A stretch of DNA of 64,000 bases from Ureibacillus galli (GTDB lineage: Bacteria > Bacillota > Bacilli > Bacillales_A > Planococcaceae). Position numbers and translations under genes: made by a program. The DNA is taken from positions 124,001 to 188,000 of the forward strand of contig NZ_JACSQA010000001.1 in the NCBI RefSeq assembly GCF_014836845.1, written 5' to 3'. Below, piece after piece: positions 45,109 to 54,833 of the stretch; position 1 is the first letter of the stretch; the number at the start of each line of letters is the position of its first letter. The notes below the pieces were generated by a model that searched no databases, was not told the DNA's origin, and was given only the letters and a program-made list of their open reading frames with translations.

Positions 45109-47390
45109 CCTATTTCATTTAATAAAATTGTTAGTATTTTAATGACTTTTTGTTTACTTTCATTGAAACTATCTTGTGCGCCAATACAAGAAGGACACCC
45201 GTTTTGACAAGGACAACTTTTCACATGGTTTATCGTTTGCTCAATAATTGGTACTAAAATATCATATACCCTTTCACTGAGACCAATGCCTCCTGGATAA
45301 CTATCATAAATAAATAGTGTTGGCTTATCATTGTGAACGGATTTCACTTGGGGTACAACTGTTAAATCATTTCGGTCACACTGAATATATAGAGGGATAA
45401 ATGATCCAATTGCATAACTGGCGCCCGTTAAAGCATCCGTTAACATTTCCTCTGACCAGTTTTCAGGTAAGTTAAAGGACAGCCACGTAGCATTTGTATG
45501 CATCTCCAAGGGTGGAATATGAATTTTACCTGAGCCAATATTTTCGTGGGTTTGGAAACGAATTTTCTTAAATATTGTCGGAATGGCGAGTAAACTAATA
45601 TCTCCATAACTAACCGAAGCCGTTTTATATTGACTTGTTTTATCTTCATTTAAAACTTTTAACTCCACGGCTAAATTGGCATCAGTAAAGTAATCCACAT
45701 CTACTTCACGGACATAGGCTTTTTTCTCTTCCCAATCGAGCATTTCTACTTGGAACTGGGTTCCTTGATGAAGATAAATGGCTTCTTCATGTAGAAGGGT
45801 CATGGCGCTGTAAGTATCCATTTCGCCGATAACCTTTGTTCCTGCCGGCACCGTTTGATCAATAATGACAACATTCTCTTGTGAAGCAGAACGCAAACTA
45901 ATTTCATGGGCTGGGAAACGTTCACTCATCCAATACCAGTTTGAACTAGTTTTCACTAATACACCTTCATCTTGTAAAAACTCGAGTAATTCTTGTACTT
46001 CAAACTCACCATAATTATCTGTTACAGAAAATGGTAATTCAAAAGCGGCACATTTTAAATGATCCATTAATATGAGAATATTATCTGGATTAATTAATGC
46101 CTCTTCGGGAGAACTACCTAATAGATAAGTAGGATTGTTTACAACATATTGATCTAGAGCAGTCGAATTTGCCACATAAATAATTAAAGCTGAGTCTTGT
46201 CTACGCCCTGCCCGTCCAGCCTGTTGCCACGCACTAGCGATGTTACCAGGATAACCTGTCATAATACATGCTTGTAATTGGCCGATATCTACCCCTAATT
46301 CTAAAGCATTCGTACTCACTACAATTTGAATGGTTCCATCCCTTAATCCCTTTTCAATTGCTCGACGTTCCGTTGGTAAATATCCACCTCGATAGCCACG
46401 AATGGACTCATCTTGAATTTTATTTTTCGTTAAACTTTTTAAATAAGTAACGAGCATCTCGACTCGAACGCGAGATTTAGCAAAGACAATTGTTTGAATT
46501 CCCGCTTCAAATAAACGAGTTGCCAAATCGCGAACTTCTAACACACTGCTTCTTCTAACCCCAAAAGTCGGATGTACAATTGGTGGATTATAAAATAAAA
46601 ATGTTTTTTTACCAACCGGTGCACCAGATTTAGCGATTAGCTCATGGCTTGTATTCGTTAACTTTTCAGCAAGTTGTTTTGGATTTTTAATAGTAGCTGA
46701 TGTACAAATAAAAATCGGATTACTACCATAAAAAGCGCAAATTCGTTTTAAACGTCGAATGACATGGGCTACATGACTTCCAAATACCCCTTTATATGTA
46801 TGTAACTCATCAATGACAATATACTTTAAATTTTCAAATAGAGAGACCCACTTCGTATGGTGAGGTAATATACCCGAATGTAACATATCGGGGTTCGTCA
46901 TGACGATATGACCAGCTTTTCTAATTTTTTGTCGAATCGCAGGTGCAGTATCTCCATCGTACGTATAACTCAATATTTCTTCTTCCATATCTTCGATTAA
47001 ATCATTTAAATCGGCTTTTTGGTCTTGTGCTAATGCCTTCGTAGGAAACAAATAAATGGCCCTACTCGATTGATCTTCTAAAATTTTTTGCAATACTGGT
47101 AAATGGTAACATAGTGATTTTCCGGAGGCGGTCGGTGTAACAGCGGTAAAGGATTTCCCGTTTATCGCATAATCAAAGGCTTCCCGCTGATGGGTATATA
47201 ATTGCTCTATTCCCCTTTTAGTTAATGCTTTCGTTATTGATGGATGTAGTTCGTTCGGAAATTGGGAATAACGTGCCGGAGTTGCTTCAATTGTTTGCCA
47301 ATGGACAATATTTTGTTTTAACGCTTCGTCATATTGCCATTCGACTAATAAATCATCAATCGTACGTCTTTTACTAAACATCCTTTTCAC
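45105..47390 (-). CDS. mrfA: Mitomycin repair DEAD/H helicase MrfA (YprA)
   Basis: A 761-residue superfamily 2 helicase of the YprA/Hrq1 type. Walker A is TPTASGKSLCYHLP, the DEAH-equivalent VIDELHTYKG, motif III ICTSATIKNP, and motif VI QQAGRAGRRQDS. A C-terminal DUF1998-like zinc module ends in CPCQNGCPSCIGA (four Cys). It partners MrfB in repair of mitomycin lesions. The start (GTG 47390) overlaps the end of yppE by 17 bases; an ATG three codons later is also possible. Confidence 0.93.
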   Translation of the reverse strand: MKRMFSKRRTIDDLLVEWQYDEALKQNIVHWQTIEATPARYSQFPNELHPSITKALTKRGIEQLYTHQREAFDYAINGKSFTAVTPTASGKSLCYHLPVLQKILEDQSSRAIYLFPTKALAQDQKADLNDLIEDMEEEILSYTYDGDTAPAIRQKIRKAGHIVMTNPDMLHSGILPHHTKWVSLFENLKYIVIDELHTYKGVFGSHVAHVIRRLKRICAFYGSNPIFICTSATIKNPKQLAEKLTNTSHELIAKSGAPVGKKTFLFYNPPIVHPTFGVRRSSVLEVRDLATRLFEAGIQTIVFAKSRVRVEMLVTYLKSLTKNKIQDESIRGYRGGYLPTERRAIEKGLRDGTIQIVVSTNALELGVDIGQLQACIMTGYPGNIASAWQQAGRAGRRQDSALIIYVANSTALDQYVVNNPTYLLGSSPEEALINPDNILILMDHLKCAAFELPFSVTDNYGEFEVQELLEFLQDEGVLVKTSSNWYWMSERFPAHEISLRSASQENVVIIDQTVPAGTKVIGEMDTYSAMTLLHEEAIYLHQGTQFQVEMLDWEEKKAYVREVDVDYFTDANLAVELKVLNEDKTSQYKTASVSYGDISLLAIPTIFKKIRFQTHENIGSGKIHIPPLEMHTNATWLSFNLPENWSEEMLTDALTGASYAIGSFIPLYIQCDRNDLTVVPQVKSVHNDKPTLFIYDSYPGGIGLSERVYDILVPIIEQTINHVKSCPCQNGCPSCIGAQDSFNESKQKVIKILTILLNEIG

Positions 47391-47742
47391 TCTTCCCCTC
47401 TAAATAACGTAAAAAGAAAGATAACGTGTAATGGACGGATTGTACAGACTGAATAAATCGTTTTTTACTCGTTTCTTTATAAAAAGATTGTACGACAAAT
47501 TGATTCATCGCATCGACAACGTTTTGAATTTGCGATTCATGCATATATTTCGGTCTGTTTTCTTTAATCCAATTTAATGCGTTTTGCTGCCACTCTATTA
47601 ATAAAGATTGTATGTTATCCGCATAAGGCTTTACTTCTTCAAAAAATTGGGGTGTTGCGTCAAGTTCACGCTGTTTATAAAAACGGTTAATTGACGCATC
47701 ACACTCTTGTATTAACTGTTTCGATTGTTCGATTAATTCCAT
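47374..47742 (-). CDS. yppE: DUF1798 protein YppE
   Basis: A 122-residue all-helical protein matching the YppE/DUF1798 family in length, composition and position just upstream of yprA/mrfA. It reads ELIEQSKQLIQECDASINRFYK at the N-terminus and SVHYTLSFFLRYLEGK near the C-terminus. No catalytic motif is visible and the function is unknown. It overlaps mrfA by 17 bases. GAGGG precedes the ATG. Confidence 0.82.
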   Translation of the reverse strand: MELIEQSKQLIQECDASINRFYKQRELDATPQFFEEVKPYADNIQSLLIEWQQNALNWIKENRPKYMHESQIQNVVDAMNQFVVQSFYKETSKKRFIQSVQSVHYTLSFFLRYLEGKSEKDV

Positions 47743-47792
47743 TTTTAGTACCCTCTTAAGATTCTTATATTGTTTCTTAAGTGTACCAAAAA

Positions 47793-47990
47793 CTAAGCTA
47801 ATTCTCTAGTAATAGGGGAACAAGCATTCTTTACATGATAATGCTTTTCTGCTAAGCTTACTTTTTGATAAGTGCTCCCTAGTAGAGAGAAAAATTGGTT
47901 ATGAATGTGCGCCCGTTCATTTTCAATCTTTGCTGTCATCATTTGATCGATGCAGTCAATTTGCGAAATGAGTATTTGAATTCTATTCAT
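47793..47990 (-). CDS. Small helical protein of unknown function
   Basis: A 65-residue protein, MNRIQILISQIDCIDQMMTAKI at the start, with no recognised domain. Start chosen at ATG 47990 because AAAGGAGG lies seven bases before it; an ATG two codons upstream sits one base from the site. It precedes yppE by 50 bases and probably heads the yppE-mrfA-mrfB transcript. B. subtilis has small genes (yppC-yppG) here, but I cannot match this one to any by sequence. Confidence 0.65.
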   Translation of the reverse strand: MNRIQILISQIDCIDQMMTAKIENERAHIHNQFFSLLGSTYQKVSLAEKHYHVKNACSPITRELA

Positions 47991-48297
47991 TGTCATTCCT
48001 CCTTTGACAAATAGAATTCATTACATGTATTCAAAACCCTTTCCACTTGTCAAAACTAGACATAGGTTGCTAAAACAACATATTTTTCGATAATGAAGTT
48101 TCTTATAAACTTCATCAAAAATAATTTGTTGCATATTTCTCCATAAACTATTTCATATAATAGAAAAAGTCTAGTCATATATTGATTATAGTTACGTTCG
48201 ATAGTCTATGCTAAAAGAAGAGATACTTTAGCGGAACATTCATAAATTTATGTTAAACTTGTTGGTAGAAATGATCTTTCAAAAAGGAGTGCTTTTC
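47991..48297. other. Divergent intergenic region before recU
   Basis: About 300 AT-rich bases between divergent genes. A perfect nine-base-pair hairpin ATGAAGTTT-CTTAT-AAACTTCAT (48093-48115) stands in the middle without a T run. A TATAAT at 48154-48159 has no good -35. No ORF called. Confidence 0.4.
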
Positions 48298-48915
48298 GTG
48301 ATACATTACCCTAATGGCAAACTATATCAGCCGAGCGAACCCCTTTCGAAAACGAAAAAACCTGCTAAAAAAAAGGAGCTTTCTTTTAGTAATCGCGGAA
48401 AAACTCTTGAAGATGAGATTAATGAAACGAATACTTACTATTTAAATCAACAAATCGCAATCATTCATAAGAAACCTGTTCCGGTTCAAATCGTCAAAGT
48501 AGAGTACCCGTCACGAAGTGCAGCAGTTATTCGAGAGGCTTACTTTCGAACGCCATCTACGACAGACTATAACGGTGTTTGGAACGGATATTATATAGAT
48601 TTTGAAGCGAAGGAGACCGAGAGTAAAACGTCGTTTCCTTTAAAAAATGTCCATCAACATCAAATCCTGCACATGAGGGATGTGACAAATCAAAAAGGAA
48701 TTGCCTTTACGATCGTAAAATTTTCTTCTTTAGATCGATATTTCGTTGTTCCATTTACTATACTCGATGATGCTTGGCGAGATATGGAAAAGGGTGGCAG
48801 GAAATCTATACCATTATCAATATTCGAAACAAAAACTATCGAGATTCGTCCAGGATATAATCCGCGAATCGATTACTTAACCGCAATACAAAAACTGATT
48901 ACAAACGAAGAATAA
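48298..48915 (+). CDS. recU: Holliday junction resolvase RecU
   Basis: A 205-residue nuclease. It begins MIHYPNGKLYQP and contains SNRGKTLEDEINETNTYY, KVEYPSRSAAVIREAYF, and the catalytic block STTDYNGVWNGYYIDFEAKET with its Asp, Asp, Glu and Lys. FPLKNVHQHQILHM is also diagnostic. RecU cleaves Holliday junctions and assists RecA and RuvAB. I set the start at GTG 48298 behind AAAGGAG; an ATG frame from 48250 would add 16 residues not found in the family. ponA follows 26 bases later. Confidence 0.95.
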   Translation: MIHYPNGKLYQPSEPLSKTKKPAKKKELSFSNRGKTLEDEINETNTYYLNQQIAIIHKKPVPVQIVKVEYPSRSAAVIREAYFRTPSTTDYNGVWNGYYIDFEAKETESKTSFPLKNVHQHQILHMRDVTNQKGIAFTIVKFSSLDRYFVVPFTILDDAWRDMEKGGRKSIPLSIFETKTIEIRPGYNPRIDYLTAIQKLITNEE

Positions 48916-48941
48916 TAGATTGTTAAAGCGAGGAGATTATT

Positions 48942-51602
48942 TTGACTGAGAAAAGACGCACTCGTGAAGAGTTAAAACGAGAACGCGAACAACAGAAGAA
49001 AAAACTGAAAAAACCAGCAAGTTCTTGGATTAAACGAATTATCGTTACAATTCTTATCATTGGTGTTGTCGGATTATTAGGTGGTGCTGGATTATTTGCG
49101 TATTATGCAAGTTCGGCTCCCGAGTTAGATGAAGAACTATTAAAAGATCCGATTTCTTCCGAGTTTTACGATAAAAATGGTGAGTTATTTGCAAAAATCG
49201 GTGCAGAAGACCGTAAATATGTAGAATACGATGATATTCCTCAAGAAATGATTGACGCCATTTTAGCAACTGAAGACTCGCGCTTCTTCGACCATTTTGG
49301 TCTTGATATTTGGCGTTTAGGTAGTGCCGTCATTGCTAACGTCACTCAAGGTTTCGGTGCACAAGGGGCAAGTACGATTACCCAACAAGTTGTAAAAAAT
49401 TCATTTTTAAGTAATGACAAAAAGTTAAAACGTAAAGCACAGGAAGCATGGCTTGCGATTCAACTAGAAAAACATTATTCAAAAGAAGAAATTTTTGAAA
49501 TGTATTTTAACAAAGTACTTATGTCTGGACGGGTTTATGGATTTGGAACTGCTGCAGAATATTTCTTTGGTAAAGAATTAGATGAGTTAGAATTGGATGA
49601 AATGGCTTTACTTGCAGGTATCCCTCAAAGCCCGAACAACTATAATCCATTCAAAAATCCTGACCGAGCGAAAGCACGACGGGATTTAGTACTTGATTTA
49701 ATGGTACAACATGAAAAAATTACAGAAGAACAAGCTGCTGAAGCGAAAAAAGTTGAAATTGCTTCACGGATTTTACCGGAAGAAGAACGTCAAACTGTAA
49801 CAGGTACAAAATATGATGCCTTTTTAGATGTTGTATTAGAAGAACTTGAAGAAAACGGGGATGGCGAAGCATTAGCAGAAGGAATAAAAGTTTACACTAC
49901 TCTTGATCCGAATGCTCAATCGGTTGTAGAAGGGATTATGAATGATCCTGAAAACTTCCCTACAGAGGATATTCAATCTGGTGTTTCTGTTATTGATACA
50001 AAAACTGGTGAGATTCGTGCAATCGGTGGCGGAAGAAATTACGGTGCAGAGAGAGGTTGGAACTATGCTGATGATTTAAAAGATCGTCAACCAGGTTCTA
50101 CAATGAAACCTTTACTTGACTATGGTCCTGCCATTGAAAACTTAAAATGGTCAACTGGACAAACGATTGTTGATGAAAGAATGACTTATTCGAATTCAGA
50201 TAAAGTGATTACGAACTGGGATAATAAATATTTGGGCACAATGACAGTACGTGAAGCATTATATCAATCACGAAACGTACCAGCTGTTAAAACCTTACAA
50301 GAAGTTGGAACAGATACAGCGAAAGAATTTATCGGAAAATTAGGTATCGAAACTGAAGATGTATATGAATCTGATGCAATTGGAGGCGGAGCAATTTATA
50401 TGTCTCCTATCCAAATGGCTGCTGCTTATGCTGCCTTCGGTAATAATGGTGTTTATAATGAACCAACTGCGATTAAAGAAGTAGAGTACCGGGACGGTTC
50501 AAAAAAATCTTATAAATCCCAACCAGAAGTGGCGATGAGCGACTATACAGCCTATATGGTTACAGACATTTTACGTGATGTTTTAAGCGATAAACCAGGA
50601 GCTTCTGGATCTGCCGCTGCAGTACCGGGCCTAGATATTGCAGGTAAGACGGGTACAACAAATTACTCTGCAGAAGACTTTGATAAATTCGACTTGCCAA
50701 GTAGCAGTGTTCCTGATTCATGGTTTGCAGGATATACAACGAATTATTCAATAGCGATTTGGAGCGGTTACGCTCAACGTTCTGAACCAATTACGACTTG
50801 GGATGAACGTCGTTTGCCACAAAGATTGTTTAAATCAATCATGGGGCAAATATCCGATGATGTTGAAACAGCTAAATTTAAAAAACCAAGTTCCGTTGTA
50901 GAAGTAACGATTGAAGTCGGAACAAATCCATTACAATTAGCAAGTGAATATACACCAAAAGAATTACGAAGAACAGAATTATTTGTTAAAGGAACTGAAC
51001 CATCTCAAGTATCAGAGAAATACGAAGAGATTGAATTAGATGCTCCTACCAAATTACAAGCGAAATACAATGATGAAGGAAGCACAGTTGATTTAACTTG
51101 GGACTTTAAAGCACCTAAAGGAAATGAAGATATGGATATTTCCTTTGAAGTATCGATGACCGTCGATCAAGAACAACCTGTTGTCGTTAATACAACGTCA
51201 GATAAACAAATACAAATTCCGAATATCGAACCTGGACGCAACTATACATTCTCAGTAGTAGCAGTTTCAGATGATATCCGTAGTAAACCAGCAACCGTTT
51301 CAATTTTCATTGAAAATAAAATAGAAGAACCAGAAGTTGAAAATCCAGAAAACCCGAATAACGGAAATGGCGAAAACGGGAATGGAAATGAAAACAACGG
51401 AAATGGGAATAACAATGGCAATGGCAATAATGGGAACGGAAATAATGGGAATAACGGAAATGGTAACGGTGACGATGATAATTTAGATGATTTAATAATA
51501 CCAGGAGAAGAGGATAATGGCGGCGAAGATGTCACTGATAATGGTGATAGTGAAATAGAAGCCCCTACAGAACCGACCGATCCGACCGAAACACAACAAT
51601 AA
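48942..51602 (+). CDS. ponA: Class A penicillin-binding protein PBP1 (PonA)
   Basis: An 886-residue bifunctional peptidoglycan synthase. A basic cytosolic head (residues 1-28) and one membrane anchor precede a glycosyltransferase domain (catalytic Glu in ATEDSRFFDHFG; GASTITQQVVKN). The transpeptidase domain has SxxK STMK near 386, SRN near 443 and KTGTT near 567. A fibronectin type III-like domain spans about 700-790. The C-terminus is a low-complexity Asn/Gly run and an acidic Glu/Thr/Pro tail. It starts at TTG behind GAGGAG and is coupled to recU, as in B. subtilis. Confidence 0.96.
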   Translation: MTEKRRTREELKREREQQKKKLKKPASSWIKRIIVTILIIGVVGLLGGAGLFAYYASSAPELDEELLKDPISSEFYDKNGELFAKIGAEDRKYVEYDDIPQEMIDAILATEDSRFFDHFGLDIWRLGSAVIANVTQGFGAQGASTITQQVVKNSFLSNDKKLKRKAQEAWLAIQLEKHYSKEEIFEMYFNKVLMSGRVYGFGTAAEYFFGKELDELELDEMALLAGIPQSPNNYNPFKNPDRAKARRDLVLDLMVQHEKITEEQAAEAKKVEIASRILPEEERQTVTGTKYDAFLDVVLEELEENGDGEALAEGIKVYTTLDPNAQSVVEGIMNDPENFPTEDIQSGVSVIDTKTGEIRAIGGGRNYGAERGWNYADDLKDRQPGSTMKPLLDYGPAIENLKWSTGQTIVDERMTYSNSDKVITNWDNKYLGTMTVREALYQSRNVPAVKTLQEVGTDTAKEFIGKLGIETEDVYESDAIGGGAIYMSPIQMAAAYAAFGNNGVYNEPTAIKEVEYRDGSKKSYKSQPEVAMSDYTAYMVTDILRDVLSDKPGASGSAAAVPGLDIAGKTGTTNYSAEDFDKFDLPSSSVPDSWFAGYTTNYSIAIWSGYAQRSEPITTWDERRLPQRLFKSIMGQISDDVETAKFKKPSSVVEVTIEVGTNPLQLASEYTPKELRRTELFVKGTEPSQVSEKYEEIELDAPTKLQAKYNDEGSTVDLTWDFKAPKGNEDMDISFEVSMTVDQEQPVVVNTTSDKQIQIPNIEPGRNYTFSVVAVSDDIRSKPATVSIFIENKIEEPEVENPENPNNGNGENGNGNENNGNGNNNGNGNNGNGNNGNNGNGNGDDDNLDDLIIPGEEDNGGEDVTDNGDSEIEAPTEPTDPTETQQ
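51355..51478 (+). repeat. Asn/Gly-rich low-complexity tract in ponA
   Basis: Irregular repeats of AAYGGN-type codons encode about 40 residues of NGN/NNG repeats, a probably flexible extracellular linker. It is prone to length variation. Confidence 0.8.
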
Positions 51603-51603
51603 T

Positions 51604-51651
51604 AAAAAGGAACATCAATCAGAAGAAAATGATTGATGTTCCTTTTTTTAT
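51604..51651. terminator. Bidirectional terminator between ponA and ypoC
   Basis: AAAAAGGAACATCAATCA pairs with TGATTGATGTTCCTTTTTT, a strong stem between converging genes. Confidence 0.92.
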
Positions 51652-51998
51652 GATTTAATTCTTAAGCGGGCTAATCGTTTTTTTAACTCTTTAAATAGTT
51701 CATCCAATTGGCGATAACAAGCATACTGCCCCGGTCTTGCTTTAATAAATGAAAGCCGTTCCATTCCATTAATGGGGAGAACTTCATATTCTTCGTTTTC
51801 ATTAACTGTTTGTTCATTGCAGTACGAACTGTTTACTACACACTCTTCAAAAAGGGATATCCCCTTCTCCATTAACGTTTTTGCTTCGCCACTCCGTTGG
51901 TCATGGGCTTGATGAATAAGCAGACTTAGTTCCTCCCATTGCGCAAAATAAGGTTCGACCCTCTCTTTTTGAATTGCTTCCGGTCTTACTTTAATCAA
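51648..51998 (-). CDS. ypoC: YpoC-like protein
   Basis: A 116-residue soluble protein, named mainly by position between nth and ponA and by length, as in B. subtilis. The C-terminal segment FIKARPGQYACYRQLDELFKELKKRLARL is the most structured-looking part. It starts at TTG 51998, overlapping the end of nth by eight bases. No enzymatic motif is visible and function is unknown. Confidence 0.75.
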   Translation of the reverse strand: MIKVRPEAIQKERVEPYFAQWEELSLLIHQAHDQRSGEAKTLMEKGISLFEECVVNSSYCNEQTVNENEEYEVLPINGMERLSFIKARPGQYACYRQLDELFKELKKRLARLRIKS

Positions 51999-52656
51999 CG
52001 TTTTTCACCAAACCTTTTTTCAAACGTTTCTGCCCTTCTCTACAATCGTCCAGTAATGGACATGTATGACATTGAGGATTTTGGGCTTTACAATGGTACC
52101 GGCCAAAGAAAATTAATTGATGGTGCGTTTTCGACCAATTCTCCTTTGGCGTTTTTTTCATAATCGTTTCTTCTACTTCCAATACCGAATCTTTTAATCG
52201 ACATAATCCTAAACGTTTAGAAACACGTTCAACATGTGTATCAACTGCAAGGGCAGGTATATTAAATGCAACGGACAATACAACATTCGCGGTTTTGCGT
52301 CCTACACCAGGTAGTGTGACAAGTTGTTCTCGACTTTGTGGAATTTCCCCATTAAAATCCGTAAGCAATTTTTCACATAACGCCTGTATATTTTTCGCTT
52401 TATTACGGTAAAGTCCAATCGAACGAATATCATTTTGCAATTCTTCTAATGGTACAGCTAAATAATCTTCCGGCGTTTTATATTTTTGAAATAATGTTTT
52501 GGTTACTTTATTGACAAGGACATCTGTACATTGGGCTGACAATAGTGTAGCAATTGTTAACTCAAACGGGTTCTCGTGTACGAGCTCACAATGTGCATCT
52601 GGAAACATTTCGTCCATTACGTTTAAACAATGTTCCCACTGTTTTTTCGTAAGCAT
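51991..52656 (-). CDS. nth: Endonuclease III (Nth)
   Basis: A 221-residue base-excision repair glycosylase/AP lyase for oxidised pyrimidines. The helix-hairpin-helix is LPGVGRKTANVVLSVAF with the catalytic Lys, followed by the catalytic Asp in LAVDTHVERV. The C-terminal [4Fe-4S] loop is CKAQNPQCHTCPLLDDC (Cys spacing 6-2-5). GAGGGGG precedes the ATG, and it follows dnaD by 11 bases in the conserved dnaD-nth-ypoC unit. Confidence 0.96.
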   Translation of the reverse strand: MLTKKQWEHCLNVMDEMFPDAHCELVHENPFELTIATLLSAQCTDVLVNKVTKTLFQKYKTPEDYLAVPLEELQNDIRSIGLYRNKAKNIQALCEKLLTDFNGEIPQSREQLVTLPGVGRKTANVVLSVAFNIPALAVDTHVERVSKRLGLCRLKDSVLEVEETIMKKTPKENWSKTHHQLIFFGRYHCKAQNPQCHTCPLLDDCREGQKRLKKGLVKNVD

Positions 52657-52667
52657 AGTTACACCCC

Positions 52668-53387
52668 CTACTCTCTTTCTTCTAACCAGTTATAAAAGGA
52701 AACTTTATTTTTATTTTCCTGCACCGTATTTTGCTTTTGTTGTACTACTGTTGTTTTTTGATGAAATTGTTCTGTATGCTTTTCAACTTGTTTTACTGAA
52801 GTAATATTTTTCTTTTTCCATTCAAATAAAATCCGATCAATATATCGTAGAGAAAGTTTACCAGCCAAAACCGCTTCTTTCAATGCTGCTTTTATAATAG
52901 CAGGGGAATGATGATCTGCGTCTAACCACATCGAAATCGTTTCAATTTCCATCGGTGATAGAAGACGACCGAATTCTTGTTCAAATATCGAAAAAATTTC
53001 GCCCTCTTCATTTTTCACTTCTAAAGACTCTTTCTGCATCGTCGTAGATTCAATATAATCCAAAATCCTATCCCATAGCGGGAAAACCGAGTATTTTTCA
53101 AATAATCTTCCACTACCGTCAATGCCTTGGGTAATTTCTAAAAAGCCCTTTTGTAGGAGTCGTTGAAGTTTTAATGAAATGTCATTTTCATTGACATGAT
53201 AACGTTTCGCAATATCTGTTGGCGTAGGAAAATCATTTCCTTCAGAATGAAAAGCTAACAAATGCAGTAATAGTAATGCTTCATCATCAGCGATCTTTAG
53301 ATCTTTATAATGTTGAAAAAAAAACTGAGGAACTGTTACATTCCCCTGCCCTGTCCACGTACGGAGTCGCTGTCTTTTATCGTTCAT
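52668..53387 (-). CDS. dnaD: Replication initiation protein DnaD
   Basis: A 239-residue primosomal protein. The N-terminal winged-helix DDBH1 domain contains LLLLHLLAFHSEGNDFPTPTDIAKRYHVNENDISLKLQRLLQKGFL. The DDBH2 domain contains FEQEFGRLLSPMEIETISMWLD and ends near YIDRILFEWKKKNI. The linker and tail are charged (EKHTEQFHQK). DnaD bridges DnaA at oriC to helicase loading by DnaB/DnaI. It lies 87 bases downstream of asnS. Confidence 0.94.
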   Translation of the reverse strand: MNDKRQRLRTWTGQGNVTVPQFFFQHYKDLKIADDEALLLLHLLAFHSEGNDFPTPTDIAKRYHVNENDISLKLQRLLQKGFLEITQGIDGSGRLFEKYSVFPLWDRILDYIESTTMQKESLEVKNEEGEIFSIFEQEFGRLLSPMEIETISMWLDADHHSPAIIKAALKEAVLAGKLSLRYIDRILFEWKKKNITSVKQVEKHTEQFHQKTTVVQQKQNTVQENKNKVSFYNWLEERE

Positions 53388-53418
53388 AAGAAGACTCCTT
53401 TCTATTCTTATCGTAAGG

Positions 53419-53448
53419 AAAGCGCCCGTATATACGGACGCTTTTTAT
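53419..53448. terminator. Hairpin between asnS and dnaD
   Basis: AAAGCG.CCGTA/TACGG.CGCTTT hairpin with a T run on the plus side and a weaker one on the minus side. It may cause partial termination between asnS and dnaD. Confidence 0.45.
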
Positions 53449-53474
53449 GTGCGGGAAAAATCTTCCTTATTTCA

Positions 53475-54770
53475 TTATGGATATAAACGATTTAAAAGTC
53501 TTGGGAATGGAATACATTCACGAACGTGTTCTGCACCACTAATCCAGGCTACAGTACGTTCTAACCCTAAACCAAAACCAGAATGAGGTACAGACCCTTG
53601 TTTACGTAAATCTAAATACCAAGCATAAGCAGATTCATCTAAGTTATGTTCTGCGATACGTTGTTTTAACAGTTCATAATCGTGAATACGTTCAGAGCCA
53701 CCAATAATTTCACCGTAACCTTCAGGTGCAATTAAATCTGCACATAATACAACATCATCTCTTTCTGGATGAGGTTGCATATAGAATGGTTTAATTCCTA
53801 CTGGGTAGCAAGTAATAAATACTGGTTTATCGAAATGCTCCGCAATTGCTGTTTCATGAGGTGCACCAAAGTCATCTCCCCATTGAATATCTGTAAACCC
53901 TTGTTCATGTAGGAATTTAATCGCATCATCATAAGTAATGCGTGGGAATGGCGCTTGAATGTTTTCCAATTTGGAAGTATCGCGTCCTAATCGTTCTAAT
54001 TCCAATTTACAATTTTTAAGTACAGACTGAACAATATAAGCAACATATTGTTCTTGAACTTCTAGATTTTCTTCAAATTCGACAAAGGCCATCTCCGGTT
54101 CAATCATCCAAAACTCAATTAAATGACGACGAGTTTTTGATTTTTCTGCACGGAATGTCGGGCCGAATGAGAATACTCTTCCTAAAGCCATAGCTGCCGC
54201 TTCCATATATAACTGACCCGATTGAGAAAGATAAGCATCTTCATCAAAATACTTTGTATGGAATAGTTCTGATGTTCCTTCCGGAGCAGAACCTGTTAAA
54301 ATAGGCGGATCAATTTTAACGAAGCCATTGTTATTGAAAAATTCATATGTAGCTCGAATGACTTCATTACGAATTTTCATGATGGCGTGTTGTTTACGAG
54401 AACGAAGCCATAAATGACGATTGTCCATTAAAAATTCGACACCATGTTCTTTTGGTGTGATTGGGTAATCCACAGCAGCGTGAATCACCTCAATATCAGT
54501 AACAGCAAGCTCACATCCAAAGCTAGAACGAGTATCCTCCTTAACTTCTCCCGTGATGTACATAGACGTTTCTTGAGTTAAACCTTTTGCTGTTGCAAAT
54601 AGTTCTTCTCCTACTTCTTCTTTTACGATGACCCCTTGGACAAAACCTGAACCATCACGTAATTGTAAGAAGGCAATTTTACCACTTGATCGTTTGTTTG
54701 ATAGCCAAACACCTAATTTTACAGTTTCGCCAATATGATTTGGCATGTCTTGAATCATAATTTTCTTCAT
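53475..54770 (-). CDS. asnS: Asparaginyl-tRNA synthetase AsnS
   Basis: A 431-residue class IIb aminoacyl-tRNA synthetase. The N-terminal OB-fold anticodon-binding domain ([31 protein letters not shown]) precedes the catalytic core with motif 2 [25 protein letters not shown] and motif 3 [15 protein letters not shown]. The start is ATG 54770 behind GGAGG; a longer frame from 54821 is not supported. It follows aspB by 63 bases. Confidence 0.96.
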   Translation of the reverse strand: MKKIMIQDMPNHIGETVKLGVWLSNKRSSGKIAFLQLRDGSGFVQGVIVKEEVGEELFATAKGLTQETSMYITGEVKEDTRSSFGCELAVTDIEVIHAAVDYPITPKEHGVEFLMDNRHLWLRSRKQHAIMKIRNEVIRATYEFFNNNGFVKIDPPILTGSAPEGTSELFHTKYFDEDAYLSQSGQLYMEAAAMALGRVFSFGPTFRAEKSKTRRHLIEFWMIEPEMAFVEFEENLEVQEQYVAYIVQSVLKNCKLELERLGRDTSKLENIQAPFPRITYDDAIKFLHEQGFTDIQWGDDFGAPHETAIAEHFDKPVFITCYPVGIKPFYMQPHPERDDVVLCADLIAPEGYGEIIGGSERIHDYELLKQRIAEHNLDESAYAWYLDLRKQGSVPHSGFGLGLERTVAWISGAEHVRECIPFPRLLNRLYP

Positions 54771-54833
54771 ATTGTTCCTCCACAAAGGACTAATTTTATT
54801 ATTGTCGTATTCGTATTTCAACAGTTTACTAAA

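Noticed and set aside
48093-48115. Perfect hairpin in the gap before recU as a terminator
   Set aside because: No T run on either strand and no upstream gene that it would end; listed only as part of the intergenic description.
51242-51535. Minus-strand frame rich in Pro/Leu/Phe opposite the ponA tail
   Set aside because: Antisense of the Asn/Gly low-complexity tract; no start signals.
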